Assembly: GCF_963678975.1 (NCBI RefSeq) | Contig: NC_089272.1 | Span: forward strand, 28,025,280 to 28,089,279 | Length of the DNA stretch: 64,000 bases | Source of the DNA: Dysidea avara | Lineage: Eukaryota; Porifera; Demospongiae; Dictyoceratida; Dysideidae | Direction: 5' to 3' | Shown: in pieces, positions 46,161 to 58,490 of the stretch | Position numbering within the stretch: position 1 is the stretch's first letter | Layout: every line of letters begins with the position of its first letter | Made by a program: the position numbers and the translations under genes | Notes under the pieces: model-generated | The model's input: only the letters and a program-made list of their open reading frames with translations | Told to the model about the DNA's origin: nothing | Database searches by the model: none

Positions 46161-49100
46161 ATCCAACAAGTGAATGTGTTACAATATAATACTCTCAATA
46201 GCACCTTGACAAATTATAGAATTAGTGCTATTATATAATGCGTAGTTACATCTAGTTTTATAGCATATAATAAGATCAACTTTATCAATACAACAAGAAC
46301 AAAATTTGCAACCATGTATAGGTGCCCATCAGGTGGATCTGAGGAGGGAGGTAAAGAAGGAAGGAGGGAAGGGGTGTACCCTTTAATCCTTCTCTAGCTC
46401 CTTGGGTTTTTATACAACATTCATACCAATAAAGGGTGGGAGGGAATTGTTCACACTGTCAGTCTTGCAGGCCAGTACAGAAAATAAATGCTATGCACAT
46501 ACATTACATGGCAATGATGGCTTCAGGAATTGTAATGATACATAGGTTTACAAATTTCCTATTGAATGACACACTTAAATCTAGGGGGTCTGGGACATAC
46601 TCCCCAAGGGAAAATTAGGAAATTATGTATTCTCAAAGTGAATCTGGTAACAGTTTTTCACCAAAATCTGTAAAGCTGACATTTTAAATGTACAGTATAG
46701 GAAATTGAAGATATGTTTCTGCTGGTACAGTGTCAGCAGGCTAAAGAGATGAGGTGGGGCTAATTGAAGTTTGAAGCATACACATGTGGATGCCATTTTG
46801 GATGTCTGCGGGTAAGCCCCCAGGAAAATTTCAGGTCTTGGGCACTCTGGAATACGATTTTATGCTATTTTTACTGTGTTGGTATACAGGTAAACAGTAA
46901 CTTTAAACAAGTACAAAATATGACTAAGCCTGCTAAAACAGGGCATGTGGATATATAAAATTTTCTTTAATCAGCCACAACCTTTTGTGTTATACTGTAG
47001 CTGTATGCATTGTTTAGCTCTTATTAAGCGCTATATAATACAGTTTGCAGAATGCAATTCTATTCCAGTACTAAGATACAATATGACCTGTGGTGTGACA
47101 GGGTGTAGTTCATACTCGAATTCCCTATACCATAGGCCCAGTCCTGTAATGCGACTGTTCTATTAGGGTGTTGACTGCTCTATTAGAGTATTTCAATTGT
47201 AATTTCTGTATAAAATCAATTTTAATTGCCTAAATATATTTGATCAGTTTCTAGAAACCTCAGAGACCCCTGGATTCATCCTTACATGGTATGCACTTTG
47301 CATGTAGATTAACTGTAAACTATGTGTATGGCAAAAGATTTTATCAATATCAAGACACTCTAATAGAGCAGTCACTACCCTTATAAAGCATTTAATTGTC
47401 TTCACATTCTATTGTGATTTTAATATACCTCAATTAACCAACTGAGCACACTTGGCCATCAAACAGATTCTGTCTCAGAAAACTATTCCCAGGTTATGTT
47501 TAAAGCAGAACATAATAGCTGTCAAAAACGTCTTCAGATTTAAGCCTAGAAGATGAAATTTCTCTCAATTTATTCTAATGAAGTCTTAGAATCTTAAGAA
47601 TTCAGCTATACCAAACTCAATTATGATAAAGGATGAATTATGTAGCCAATAGAACTGCACTGATTTGTGAAACAACACTGTTTATCCTTACATTTGCCCC
47701 CTTAGGTCTCCTGTGCCCCAACTGTGTCTCCTATATTTACACAATTCTTCCTATATACTCAGAAGCAGTATGGCTCAATATTGCCACTTTCACTCAGAGT
47801 AAGTCAGTACAAGGCCTTCTACTGTAGGTTGACAGCTGAACAGGTTCACACAAAGCACCACAAACTGCTTACCCAATAATTGTATAATAGCAAAAATCTG
47901 GCTTGTCTACTACTAATAGAACTTTGTTCCATAGCAGTCAGTGCAATAAAGTTGGTGAACAACTTTCTAATACAAGATTCACTGTGTGAACCAACACTTA
48001 TCTCTTCGTTTCCCAAGTATTGATTGTGCAACATTTACACTACTTCACATATTGCTTTATATCTCGTTCATACATTTAACTATCATCATGAAATTTTCTG
48101 CACTCCTTCTCTACACCCCAGTGATCAGTTGAGAGCATGGATGTGATCAGCAAATAATCTAATTAGGATTGTGGTGCATTTAAACATTAAATATTTTCAA
48201 TAATTTTTACTACATACAATGACTGCTCTATTAGGAATCTTTGGTATTTCAGTGGATAGCCACAACATTCAGCTACCTGTAGAAAAAGTGGAATAGAAAA
48301 GCATACACTTTGATGTTTTATGACTAGAATAAGGTTGTTCACTACTGCATGAAAGAATAGGAATACAAATAGCCATTATATTGCCTGAAGGCATAAATAA
48401 GGTCCTTTTAAGGAAATTTCTATTTCTAGCCTGTGCTTAGAGGTCACTAACCAAATAAAAACCAGTAGTTTAAAGAAAGAACTTTCCATCTACTCAGAAA
48501 AAAGATTACCAGGAAGTACAAAAAATGTATAGAAAAAAGGTGCTGGAAAACCAAGGGTTATACTCTAATAGAACAGCCAGTCAATATGAATCTGCTAGGA
48601 CTTTGATGCCAATAGAATATGACAAATGGTGCTGTACAGGGGCCTAACTGATATAATTATATACTGAACTACTAATCAGTGCACAGACTTCAACCCATAA
48701 TTATTATGTAGTTTGCAACAAAAAAAAATTTAATGGAAATTTGTATTCCGTGTTGCAAGAAATAGTAAAACCGCTGTATCATTATACACCCTTAAATGTA
48801 ATAAAATTATTTACATGTATGCATAACAAAAATAATTTCAATACATAAAGTATCATATGGCTTCTCTCATTAATGTAAGAACATTGTTCAATAGTCCTGG
48901 TAACAGTAGGGAACTGTTATACCATAAAGGTAATGAACTACAGCATGCATCTTAGTGACCAGTTAACATGCAAGAAGCCATGCCACACTGTATGCATTTT
49001 AATCTCCCAATTTTTCAAGAAATAATGGATCCACTGTACTGTACAAAACTACCAAATACTGTACACTCTACATGAAACCATTTAATGTATAATATAAGTA

Positions 49101-49212
49101 TATAAATTTAATTTGTGTCAGGTTAATGCAACAACTATAATAATGTCTACACACAGTAGCACTAAATTTTCTGTGTGTACATCATAAATCGATGAACTGT
49201 ATATAGTTAAAT
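46161..49212. other. End of unit 2 and unique spacer before gene F
   Basis: Unit-2 homology ends at about 46812. 47150-47330 is an inverted relative of 6250-6420 and 30485-30640. 48060-48560 resembles the upstream region of genes B and C in the same orientation but no + gene follows, so this may be the promoter remnant of a lost member. It holds CTCTATTAGAG motifs at 47155, 47355, 48222 and 48563. No coding gene is supported. Confidence 0.45.
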
Positions 49213-52200
49213 TTAGTCAGTCACTGCAATGAGCGGCTCTCGAAAATCTTTATAGTTGAATGTCACATTTGGGATTTGATTGTCTGTCATTTCAAATGTT
49301 CTACTTTTCTTCCATATTCTCCACCTTTTGAAATGAGAATGGACGACATCCTTTAATTGCTGTGCTGCATTACTACACAGTGTAGCTATACAAGTGTACA
49401 TTATAAAGAATATGAAATATACAAGTACTACAAAGATGAGGTACTGTGTTGCTGTACTGTTGACATTGTTGGGGTAGTTATACAGTGTAATTACATATGC
49501 TAATAAGAGGTTCAGTAGAACCAATGACTCTTGTAAGTTGTTGAGTCTGCTCTTAAAGGGCCATAATACACCTTGTACACAAAGCAATATTGCTGTAAAT
49601 ATGATTCCATTTAAAAGGCTAACTTTATTATCAAGAGCTGACAAACTGAAAAATATAGCCCTTATCGATAATTGCAATCCAGTCCAGTAAAAGTATTTGT
49701 CCTTGTACAAACAAAGATATGGATCAAGTAGAGGCTTAAAAGTATTAACAAGTTTAAACCTTAATAATTGTCTTGTGAATAAAAGGAGGATGTTGAATGA
49801 TATCAACAGTAAAAAGATGAGTAAACATATCACAAAGGGTAAAGTAAATTTAACTCCAAACAATTCAACACTTGTATCTACTGACCAGAATAACTGTGTG
49901 TGTCTATTGGGAAGATGAGTAATTTGAGTATAAAAGAACAAGACATGACACACCATTGATAAGATTTTAGTATAACTCAATAAGAAGAGTGTGGCAAGAA
50001 CATGTAAACCTCTTCGTGCTGTAAGTCTCTGTACTTTACTTGAGTAACGACTGCCCATGATCAATGCTAATGCTATCATAATGAGGTATATTGGAAATGC
50101 TAATTGTAAACATGTTTTTGAATAGTCACTCATGTTATTATAGAAACAAGTTTCAATACCTAAATCCAAATTGAAAATAAAAAGTAATACACAAGTAGGT
50201 GAATGACAGTTTGGCAACAAAGTCGAATAATTTGTATTGACAATGTTCACATAAAAGATGAATGTGTTAATATTTCCATTGATAACGGTAAGTTTCAACA
50301 CAAACAATGTTATTACCAACATAATACCTGCTATTGCTATAGGTATTATGATAAACAAGTAGATGTTGGAACACTTTTTACACTGTGATGAACCAAATAC
50401 AACACTGAGACCTTGTTGACAATGTCCACATAACACACCAGACCTATTAAACTGACACTGGATGTCAGGAGTGGACAGGTTGAGGTATGATGAGTAGGGT
50501 AAACAGTAGTCAAATGGACATTGAGAGGAGACATGATACCTGTGTGAGCTATTGTGTGAGCCATTAACGGTATCAGCTGATATCCAACTGTTAGCAGGAC
50601 GCAATATAGTCCCATCAGCTAAGTTACATGTAGTGACAGAAATAACATCACAATCCAACACTGTATCACAATGACATCTTTGTAGTTGAGCCTGTAATGA
50701 AAATCCTACTGGACAAGGTAGTAGTTTAACATAGAATATTTCTGGTATTCCTTCAGCACTCAAGTACAGTTCACATTCAGTTTTATAAGACCACAGTGTA
50801 GTTATACTGATTACATCCAGTAGTTGTGTGTGTCTGTGACATCTCAGTTGCTCTAGTGATTTTGCAACCATTTGCTGGTAAATGTGCAGTCTCAACAGTT
50901 AACATTACAGAACTTTTTGGTGATAACAATAGTCTTGGTACAATTAAATTAATTGTCAAATCTTGACCAGGTATTGTTTGACCTAGTTCATGTGAGGAAC
51001 ATTCATATGCAGTTGAATCTGTACACTTGCAAATACTTGAAGGAATGATTCCTATATCCTCTTTGTTAATGTGTACATTTGTAATATTTATGGCTTTTGC
51101 AAAAGCTTCTTTAGGAGTGACTAACTTGTAGTTATTTTTTCTGTCATACACCCATTCACACTTGATAAAATAAATTTCAAGGTCGATTAACTGTGTAGGA
51201 GCAGTGCATATGTTGTCTACTATTTCTATTCATGTTAATTTACCCAATGAATTAGGCAATTCTAAGAATTGAAAATAACATAATGGATTTCCTTGTTCAC
51301 TGTATGGAATTTCCTTTCCTAATGGCCAGTAGACTATATTATTTGTTGCTATGAAAATGCACTGATCAAATAATAGAGTGTATGAATATTTCATTGAATA
51401 TATGAGATATCTGGCATGATTGTTTGAAATTTCTAAATAGTCTGTAATTACAAAGGTTGATAAATGAAGTTCTATAATGTTTTCATAGTAACTGTTATTA
51501 ACAATAATGCAGTTGCTGCAGTAGATCTCTCCATTGTTCAATGATATCAAACTTTACCATAGCTATGAGCATTTGAAGAGATGGTGGTATCATAAATATT
51601 TATTGCAACAGGATGATGCCATAGTACTGCTATCTCACCAGTATAATCTTTAATGATACTCATTGCTTGATTGTGATTAAATGTGCAATTTTTAATTGAC
51701 ACAACAAAGTGCTCTGTCATGTAAGTATTGGTAATATTGATCATTGAATTTATGTTAGTATTTCTGTTATACTTACTGTTCATTATTATAAACAAATCTT
51801 TCTGTTTTGATTTATGAGAAATGGACAGCATAGAAAAGCCATTAATATACCTGGCAGCATTATTGTACATTTGGCAGCTCATTAAATTCACTTCAACTGC
51901 ATTATCATTAGTATCACTACAATAGTACAATGCACGCACATTACACAAGCCTTTGAAAACTGTTTGGTCAACTTGTACCAAAATCCTGAATTCATTGTGT
52001 TGAAATGAAATGTAAAACACATTTTGAATTTCTTTACCGTTACAAGCTGTTTGCTTGTAAGTAATATTTCGTATGTATAAAACATTCATTATTGTTTGTG
52101 CATAGTAAAAGACAACTAGGCCATCACTGGTAGAATTGTGTGATTGTGAGGAAGTCATCACAGTGATAAGTATGTTACTTAGTGTAGATTCCATCATAGT

Positions 52201-52699
52201 ATTAATAACAAGTATTCCATCAGTACCAGTATTGACAATTATTGAAACATTTGTAACACTGACAGCCACACAGTAGTGTATATGTACTGCTGCATTACGA
52301 TGAAGTATTGCGGTATCAATATAAGTAGGGACATTGTAAGCATTGAATTTATCAAGATAATTTTTTCTACATCCAACAACTTTCATATTTTGTACAGCAA
52401 TTCTAATAACATTTATTACAGCTATACCAACCGATGAATTTGCACAATTAATTGTACTGTGGTTTCCAATAACTGTGATATTACTTAGATTTTGTATGAC
52501 AAAATCTTCCTTAAGATTATAAAATCCCCACAAGAATACGAGTTGAGAATCCGATGTGAAACACATTTTACTATTGTTGACACATTGTGATAAGGTGATA
52601 GTGTTACTGTTGTTGGTAGAGTGATGATCATCAGGTGTGATGTAGAGTGTATGAGATGTTACTTGTAGAGTCAGTGATGTTACAACAAGCAAGAAAAAA
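49213..52699 (-). pseudogene. Receptor-family gene F: diverged paralogue, broken ectodomain, intact C-terminal half
   Basis: The exon starts after a strong acceptor (TTTTTTCCCCCTAG at 52713-52700) in the same phase as the other members, with leader FFLLVVTSLTLQ then VTSHTLYITPDD. The ectodomain is clearly diverged from gene C. Lesions: a one-base loss near 51550, an in-frame TGA at 51230-51232 where gene A has Arg, and a two-base loss near 50793 within NYTVWSDK. After that, a single frame of over 500 codons covers the Cys-rich end, all membrane segments and the tail VTFNYKDFREPLIAVTD. The intact 3' half could reflect recent death, gene conversion or, less likely, a transcript using only that half. 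It lies outside the two-unit duplication. Confidence 0.85.
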
Positions 52700-54204
52700 C
52701 TAGGGGGAAAAAACATCACCAATTTACAACCTATACAGGAATTATGCATAGACTAACAGTGGTTGCATAATCAGTTATAGCCCTTGTCAACATAGGATAC
52801 TATCATTTAAATTTCCCGACCTTATTAAACAGGTGGTTGAATGTGGCAGATCACTTTGTAATGACAAAATTATTTGAGTTTTTGGCTTAAACTGATGGTC
52901 TTACTATACAGCGACCTAAGTAGGTAGGATTCACTATATATGTATGTATATATATATACATTGCAGATACAAAAATTTTAATATAATTATGGTATGCAGA
53001 TGCAATGCATCTACATGGAGCATGCACATACTGTACATTGTTCATTATCCTATATAGCTACACAAAATGTCTATATTATTTAATATACATAATGTATACC
53101 TGATCATTGTTAACAAAGCAGCAATTGTATCTGAATGCACTGATTATATAACTGCTGTCCACTACACAGTCATAAAGCTATAATACTATATTGTACTTGT
53201 TATGTATTATTTTATTGAATACATATATACAGAACAATACAGTAGACAACCTTCACTTTATCTGTTTTAAATGTTATAGTGTATAAATCTGAAATAATAG
53301 CACCAAGATTTCATTTTCAAGTATATAAATGGTTAACATCAGCTATAGTATCTACGTAGCTAAATTGATCAATTAATGTTTTTACGTATTGTATGTAATA
53401 GGCCATGAAAACTAATTATTTGCTTCTAATTTGGTTCCCTGCATGATCTTTTTTGGGAAGAGAACATATTTTGCAGTCATTACATAATAATAATCAGACA
53501 ATAGATAATCAATTATGAATACATTTTATGCTGCGGTTGAAAAGTTTATAGGTCTTGATTTTATGTTACAATGTACAAACTATAATACATCAACTTTTAC
53601 ATTTAATGCACTACTATTATTATGTCAAATGCAATAAAATAAAATAAAAGAACTTGATCAATTCAGGGGAGTTGGTATACAGAATAATTACATACATATA
53701 CTAAAGTTTAAAATGATGTGTATTAAGCTTAAAATATTATATATAAAGGTAAAATATTATATATAAAGGTAAAATATTACTATATTCCCAAATTTTATGC
53801 TCCTGCTCTGAACTGATTAGCATAAGCCACTCATTCTCAACACTAGCAACTGAGGGGAATTAATCAAGGGCTTCAAGTCTTTGATCCAAGTGAGGCACAA
53901 AGTGTGTTTGTTGAACAGGTGGTTAAACTTGCAGTAATCACTCCATTAATGTTATTTCTGTGGAATATTTGGGCATAATTGCTGCATTCCTACTAGAATT
54001 GTAATGTTGATAATATAATACTAGACTAGGTATATATATACATTATAATGCAAACTAGTCATTGATATATGACAACCCAAATAGACATTAAAAACATAAA
54101 CACTACCATCAACATGAATATCTTGCTATAATAGCTACTAAGAATTAAATCTTTGTGCATTATTAAAGACTGTTATAACATTGTTCTGTTGTTTATTCCT
54201 ACTG
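52700..54204. other. Spacer upstream of gene F
   Basis: AT-rich DNA with no gene. A 20-bp unit (AAAATATTATATATAAAGGT) is repeated about 2.5 times at 53731-53780. Any first exon of gene F should lie in the right part of this stretch but cannot be placed. Confidence 0.4.
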
Positions 54205-57200
54205 CAGGGGCGTAGCAAGGCAAAAAATATGAGGGGGACCCATGCATGTACTGGTATAAGAGGGGAGGGTGAAGTTATGTACTTGTGGGAACATGCATAG
54301 TGCACGAAGCGCACTCAGAGCATGCAAAGCATGCTCTCCTTCTAGGTGGGTCTGGGGGCATGCCCCCCAGGAAATTTTTGAAAAACAAGTGTTATAAGAC
54401 TGAATCTGGAAGCAAATTTAACCATTATTTCGATTACAGGCATGGTTAAATAAAGAGTCTGATAGAAATGATGTATACCATGTTAATGATGTGAACATGC
54501 ATGTTTTTGAATTAACTTCCTATATTAGAAAAGTACATAAATAAGATGTACATATATAGCTATAGCTATAAAAATACTTAGCTATATAATCACAACACAA
54601 TATTATTAAAACCTTCCAAAATAATACATTCTACGTTTGTTTGCAGATGCAAAGTCCTTAGCTAAGTTACACAAGTCAAGTGAATCTGTAATGTCTCTGT
54701 GGATATATAATAGGAACAAATTATTTAATCTGGAACTTGTCTTAGTACTTCTGAGATAAGTTTTCACATGTCTGAGGGAAGAAAAGGAGCGTTCAGCAGT
54801 AGAAGTTGTCACTGGAAATGTTAGATACAATTTTAAAAGTTTATCAACCTCTCGTAGCAAGCCCTTGTATATTGAACTCTCATTCATTACACTTGCTATT
54901 GTTCTCACATTGGTTACCTTTTTTATGCCTAAACAACTTGTTTTAATTGCATCTGGTAGCATTGACAGTTGGGTCTTCAAGTTTTCAAATGCAAAATCAT
55001 TCTTCAAATACATCTCTAAATCTGGAGAGATACTCTTTTCTGTATTACCATTAGAAAATTCAATAAGAATCGATTCAATTTCATTTACAATTCCTAGATC
55101 CTTTTGAATAAACCTTCTTTCAACTTCACCAGCAGTTGCTTCAGCTACTTCAAAATACATGCGACGGTGTCTGTCTTTTGGAGTTTCATAAATGTGGGAA
55201 CTCGCACCATCATCAATTCTTCTAGGCCTTTTTCTTTGACGTGGAAGGGTCGGTTCTGCTGTTAAATTGACACTCTCACGCATCACTTCACTGTAAAAAC
55301 TATTAAACCTTGCTTCATTTCTCATGGAATTTAAATGCGTTATGAGAAGTTGAGCACCACGAACTGCCTCTTGTACAGTGACATCCTTTGCTTGAATATT
55401 TATTGATACCTGTTCTGCAGCAGAAAATATGAGATATGCAAGTTTTAGACCAAAAAAGTATCAAAATTGTCCATCTTTGATGCCATTCCATTAGCTTTTG
55501 CAGCATACTCATCATGACCTTTACTAATCTCATCTAAAGCACTCTGGATAGTGCTGTAATTTTTCAATATACTGGAAATCGATGAGTGTCTTACAGTCCA
55601 TCTAGTTGGACACAACATTCGAAGATGTGGTGTCAGTTCACCAGTATTAACAGTTACTTCCTTTCTTAGACTTTCAAACAATGTTAATCTTTTAGGGGAC
55701 ATTTTGATCAGTTGTGTTAACTCATAAATAAAGTTTAAAACATCTCTTATCATGTCACAAGTCTTTGTTACATCCTTTAAGCAAAGATTCAAACTGTGAG
55801 CAAGGCAATGAACGTACAACGCTTGCTCAACTTCTGCTTTAAATAGAGCTTGCACTCCATTATTGATGCCACTCATATTGGATGCACCATCATAAGCCTG
55901 ACCTCGGCATTGATTGATTGAAAGCGAACATGTAGAGATTAAAGTATCTTTTACTGCTGAAAAGATTGTTTGGGCTTTAGTATCAGGTAACTGAACAAGG
56001 CCAACAGTACTTTCATGTGTTTCATAATTGTCATCTGTCCACCTAAGGGACATTGACATTTGCTCATTGTGAGAAACGTCTGTGGCCTCATCTACAATTA
56101 CAGAGTACCATAATGATTTGCTAACATCAGCTAAAATGTTCCTCAGAACAGATTTGCTCATTAATGTGATAATCTCGTTAACAATTTCTGGTGATATGTA
56201 CTCCCTCCGATTGAGCCAAGAGATCATTTCTGGACAATCTTTTGCCTGTAGTAGTAGTAATTGATAGAGGTTACCACTAAATGATTCTGCATCCTCTCTG
56301 TGACCACGTAAGGGCAGTCCTTGACGTGAAAGGTATTGGATTGTTTGCAGTAGCTTCATAAACATTTTTCTATGGTACTCTTGATCTTTCCTTAGCTGAG
56401 TATCACATAGGGCATCAATTCTAACTCCTTTGGCCTTGGCTGTAAGCTTTTCAACAGCCTCCCTATGCATGTTACTGCATTCATGCTCACGAAACTTTTC
56501 GAGAGCTTTCTTCCAATTGTTAAAACCTTGACGAATAAAAGTTGACTTTGCATGTATGGAGTTCAGCAAGCACTGCTCATTAGCTGCTCTACAAGTTGCA
56601 CAATATACCTTATATTCAGATGTACACACAGTGATCCAAGGATGTGCTTCATACCAACTACTTTGAATCGTTCTTGAATGAGATTTCTGCTTGCCATGTT
56701 CTTTGCTAGAGTATAACTGTTGTCTTTTAGAGCTATCAACTGCTGAAGGATGGTAAGGAATGTTAAAGTTAGTACAGCACTGACACTCGCATGGACTAGC
56801 AATGGATGACGATGATGGACTACTAGTGGTAGCAGTAAGTGATGGCATATCCCTAACTTGATCAAGTTGATGGTAATTCAACAATACAGCTTCACTCAAA
56901 CTTTGACTTGAGCTCTCTGGTTCAAACGAGTGAGGTTGCTCTGATTCAGCTACCTCCATCAGATTCACGCTCACAGATCCATCATTACACACACTGTTAT
57001 GGCTAAAACAAGGCGGATTTTCAGATCCACCTCCGCTAGTACCGCTTGAGGAGCCTCCTTTAGAAGCTCCTTCACTAACAACCGAATTCTGTGAGCCTCT
57101 GTTAGTGGTACAAAACAATTCGTCTAAAGTTTTCTGCCGAGACATAAAACAGCTCTTCGATAATTATCTAACACGTGTCACCATGTGCTAGCACCACGTG

Positions 57201-57476
57201 AGTTTTAACATATTTCACAGCATTTTAGCGCCTCTACAATTATTTCAAATAAACTGGGCATGCTTTCACTCAGTGTCTCCCTCGGTGTCTCCAATCAATA
57301 TCGTCAGTCAGGGAAGACAATACATCAGCGCAAGTAGGTATGGTTATATCACGTGATGTATTACTGTAAAATGGCTCCTGCTGGCAACTGAATAAGACCT
57401 GGCCTGTTCTCTATATGCATGGCCACAGACTAGGGGGGCCCTGGCCCCTGTGGCCCCCCCTGTTCCTACGCCCCTG
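54205..57476 (-). mobile_element. hAT transposon with transposase, near full length
   Basis: CAGGGGCGTAG at 54205-54215 and its reverse CTACGCCCCTG at 57466-57476 bound the transposase gene on the minus strand. Subterminal DNA carries the GC palindrome GGGGGCATGCCCCCCAGG (54354-54371), common in such elements. No convincing 8-bp duplication is seen (TCCTACTG on the left, TTAACTGC on the right), so one flank may have been altered. The right end falls inside an exon of a host gene. Confidence 0.75.
54606..57145 (-). pseudogene. hAT transposase (ZMYM/ZBED-like; TTF zinc finger, DUF4371-like, hAT dimerisation domain), one frameshift
   Basis: 846 codons from MSRQKTLDELF to MYYFGRF. Order: Ser/Gly-rich N-terminus; residues about 165-240 TTF-type zinc finger (WYEAHPW, YCATCR, EHECSNMHREAV); central transposase with VDEATDVS (first catalytic Asp), AYDGASNMSG and YVHCLAHSLNLCL; C-terminal STAERSFSSLRHVKTYLRST, the hAT dimerisation motif with its catalytic Glu. 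The frame is broken once, at a run of six T (about 55455) where seven would keep it open. Everything else is intact, so either a recent mutation or a homopolymer sequencing error. It would cut and paste the element; non-autonomous relatives with matching ends lie in the same window. Confidence 0.85.
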
Positions 57477-57626
57477 TTAACTGCTCACTGTTTGGTAGCC
57501 TGTTATCAATCTTTATTACTATTCTTTTTTCATGGTTAACATCTTCGGCCAGATATTCTTGATTGTCTTCATTATCATTACTCACATTTTCAAATGCTAC
57601 AACATTTCTCATTGCTACTGAATCAT
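57477..57626 (-). CDS. Cytoplasmic-domain exon of a single-pass membrane gene, cut by the hAT insertion
   Basis: It follows a TCTATGCAG acceptor (57627-57635) with two bases completing a codon (phase 1), then DSVAMRNVVAFENVSNDN, DNQEYLAEDVNH, RIVIKIDNRLP and NSEQL. The acidic, Tyr-containing sequence (DNQEYL) suits a cytoplasmic tail. The phase matches the donor of the transmembrane exon at 58960-59106. The reading frame runs directly into the hAT end and stops three codons later, in the transposon. Whether the natural stop was just here or further on is unknown. Exon status is inferred, not proven. Confidence 0.5.
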
Positions 57627-57637
57627 CTGCATAGAGA

Positions 57638-57799
57638 TTGAATAAATTTACTATAATGCACACTGCAGATGTTAGACTATTATCATAAAACTAAAGCTTT
57701 ATTTACTGTATCAAGTCAATTTATTAATTAGCAAATAAAGCTTTAGTTTTATGACAATAGTCTAACATCTGCAATTTGCATTATAATAAATTTATTCAA
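57638..57799. repeat. Fold-back repeat next to a splice acceptor
   Basis: Arms 57638-57706 and 57731-57799 are inverted copies (TTGAATAAATTTA..., TAAAACTAAAGCTTTATTT). It lies within 10 bp of the acceptor of the exon at 57477-57626, in the position of the branch-point region. Confidence 0.7.
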
Positions 57800-58039
57800 A
57801 CTTACTAAAATGTGCCCAAAAGAAATAATGACTGCAATACATATTGTTACATTTGATATTTAAAACACATCGTATAACTGAAATAGTTACTGCTTCTTGG
57901 TTTTGCAGAAATAAGATTAAGATACTGTAATAGAGTACTCTAATGCAGGTTATTATGCAGCAATCAGGAAACATTGATGTACTCCAATAAAACAGTCAGT
58001 TCTCAAGCATAGCCTTGATTTTGAAAGCACAATGATGAG

Positions 58040-58490
58040 GACTGACTGACTGACGGACGGACGGACTGACTGACTGACTGACTGACTGACTGACTGACTG
58101 ACTGACTGACTGACTGACTGACTGACTGACCAGACAAGCATAACTCAATAAAACTAAGACTATGGGATTGATTTTATCACTGTTAGATATCTCTTAAGCT
58201 GTGTGGGTTCCCTTTGCACTGTCAGTAGAAAGAAATGTGACACAAAGGTGAACAAAGGTAGTGTAAGTTCATGATGCATGCATTGTAACAGTACCTACTG
58301 CTGTATGTCAAACAAGATATTGATTCATGGTAGTGCATTAAGGCTTCCTTCTGTTGGCTATCATACTTACAGTATAATGGAAATAGTTCATATAGTGACT
58401 AGATTGATTGCAGAGATGGTTTTCGTATTGTTTTCATTTGTAATGATTTGCAACAGGTTGAACAAAACAACTGAAAATGAAGCATAATGG
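58040..58490 (+). repeat. (GACT)n microsatellite and a diverged copy of repeat R
   Basis: 58040-58130 is about 22 units of GACT with a short GACG patch, ending CCAGACAAGC. The following 350 bp loosely matches repeat R (AGACAAGCATAACTCAATAA; TAGTGACTAGATTGATTGCAG; ATGAAGCATAATGG). It lies in the presumed intron between 57626 and 58960. The Ser-Val-Gln ORF across it is a repeat artefact. Confidence 0.75.

Noticed and set aside
49213..50895. C-terminal half of gene F as an independent functional gene
   Set aside because: It starts inside the Cys-rich segment just after a two-base deletion, with no promoter or leader evidence; better explained as the intact 3' part of a pseudogene.
57466..57663. 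LYADDS, resembling the reverse-transcriptase YADD box
   Set aside because: The YAD part lies upstream of a good splice acceptor and no other RT motif is nearby; the exon continues as an acidic tail.
57953..58141. Ser-Val-Ser-Gln repeat ORF, minus strand
   Set aside because: It is a translation of the (GACT)n microsatellite and has no coding evidence.
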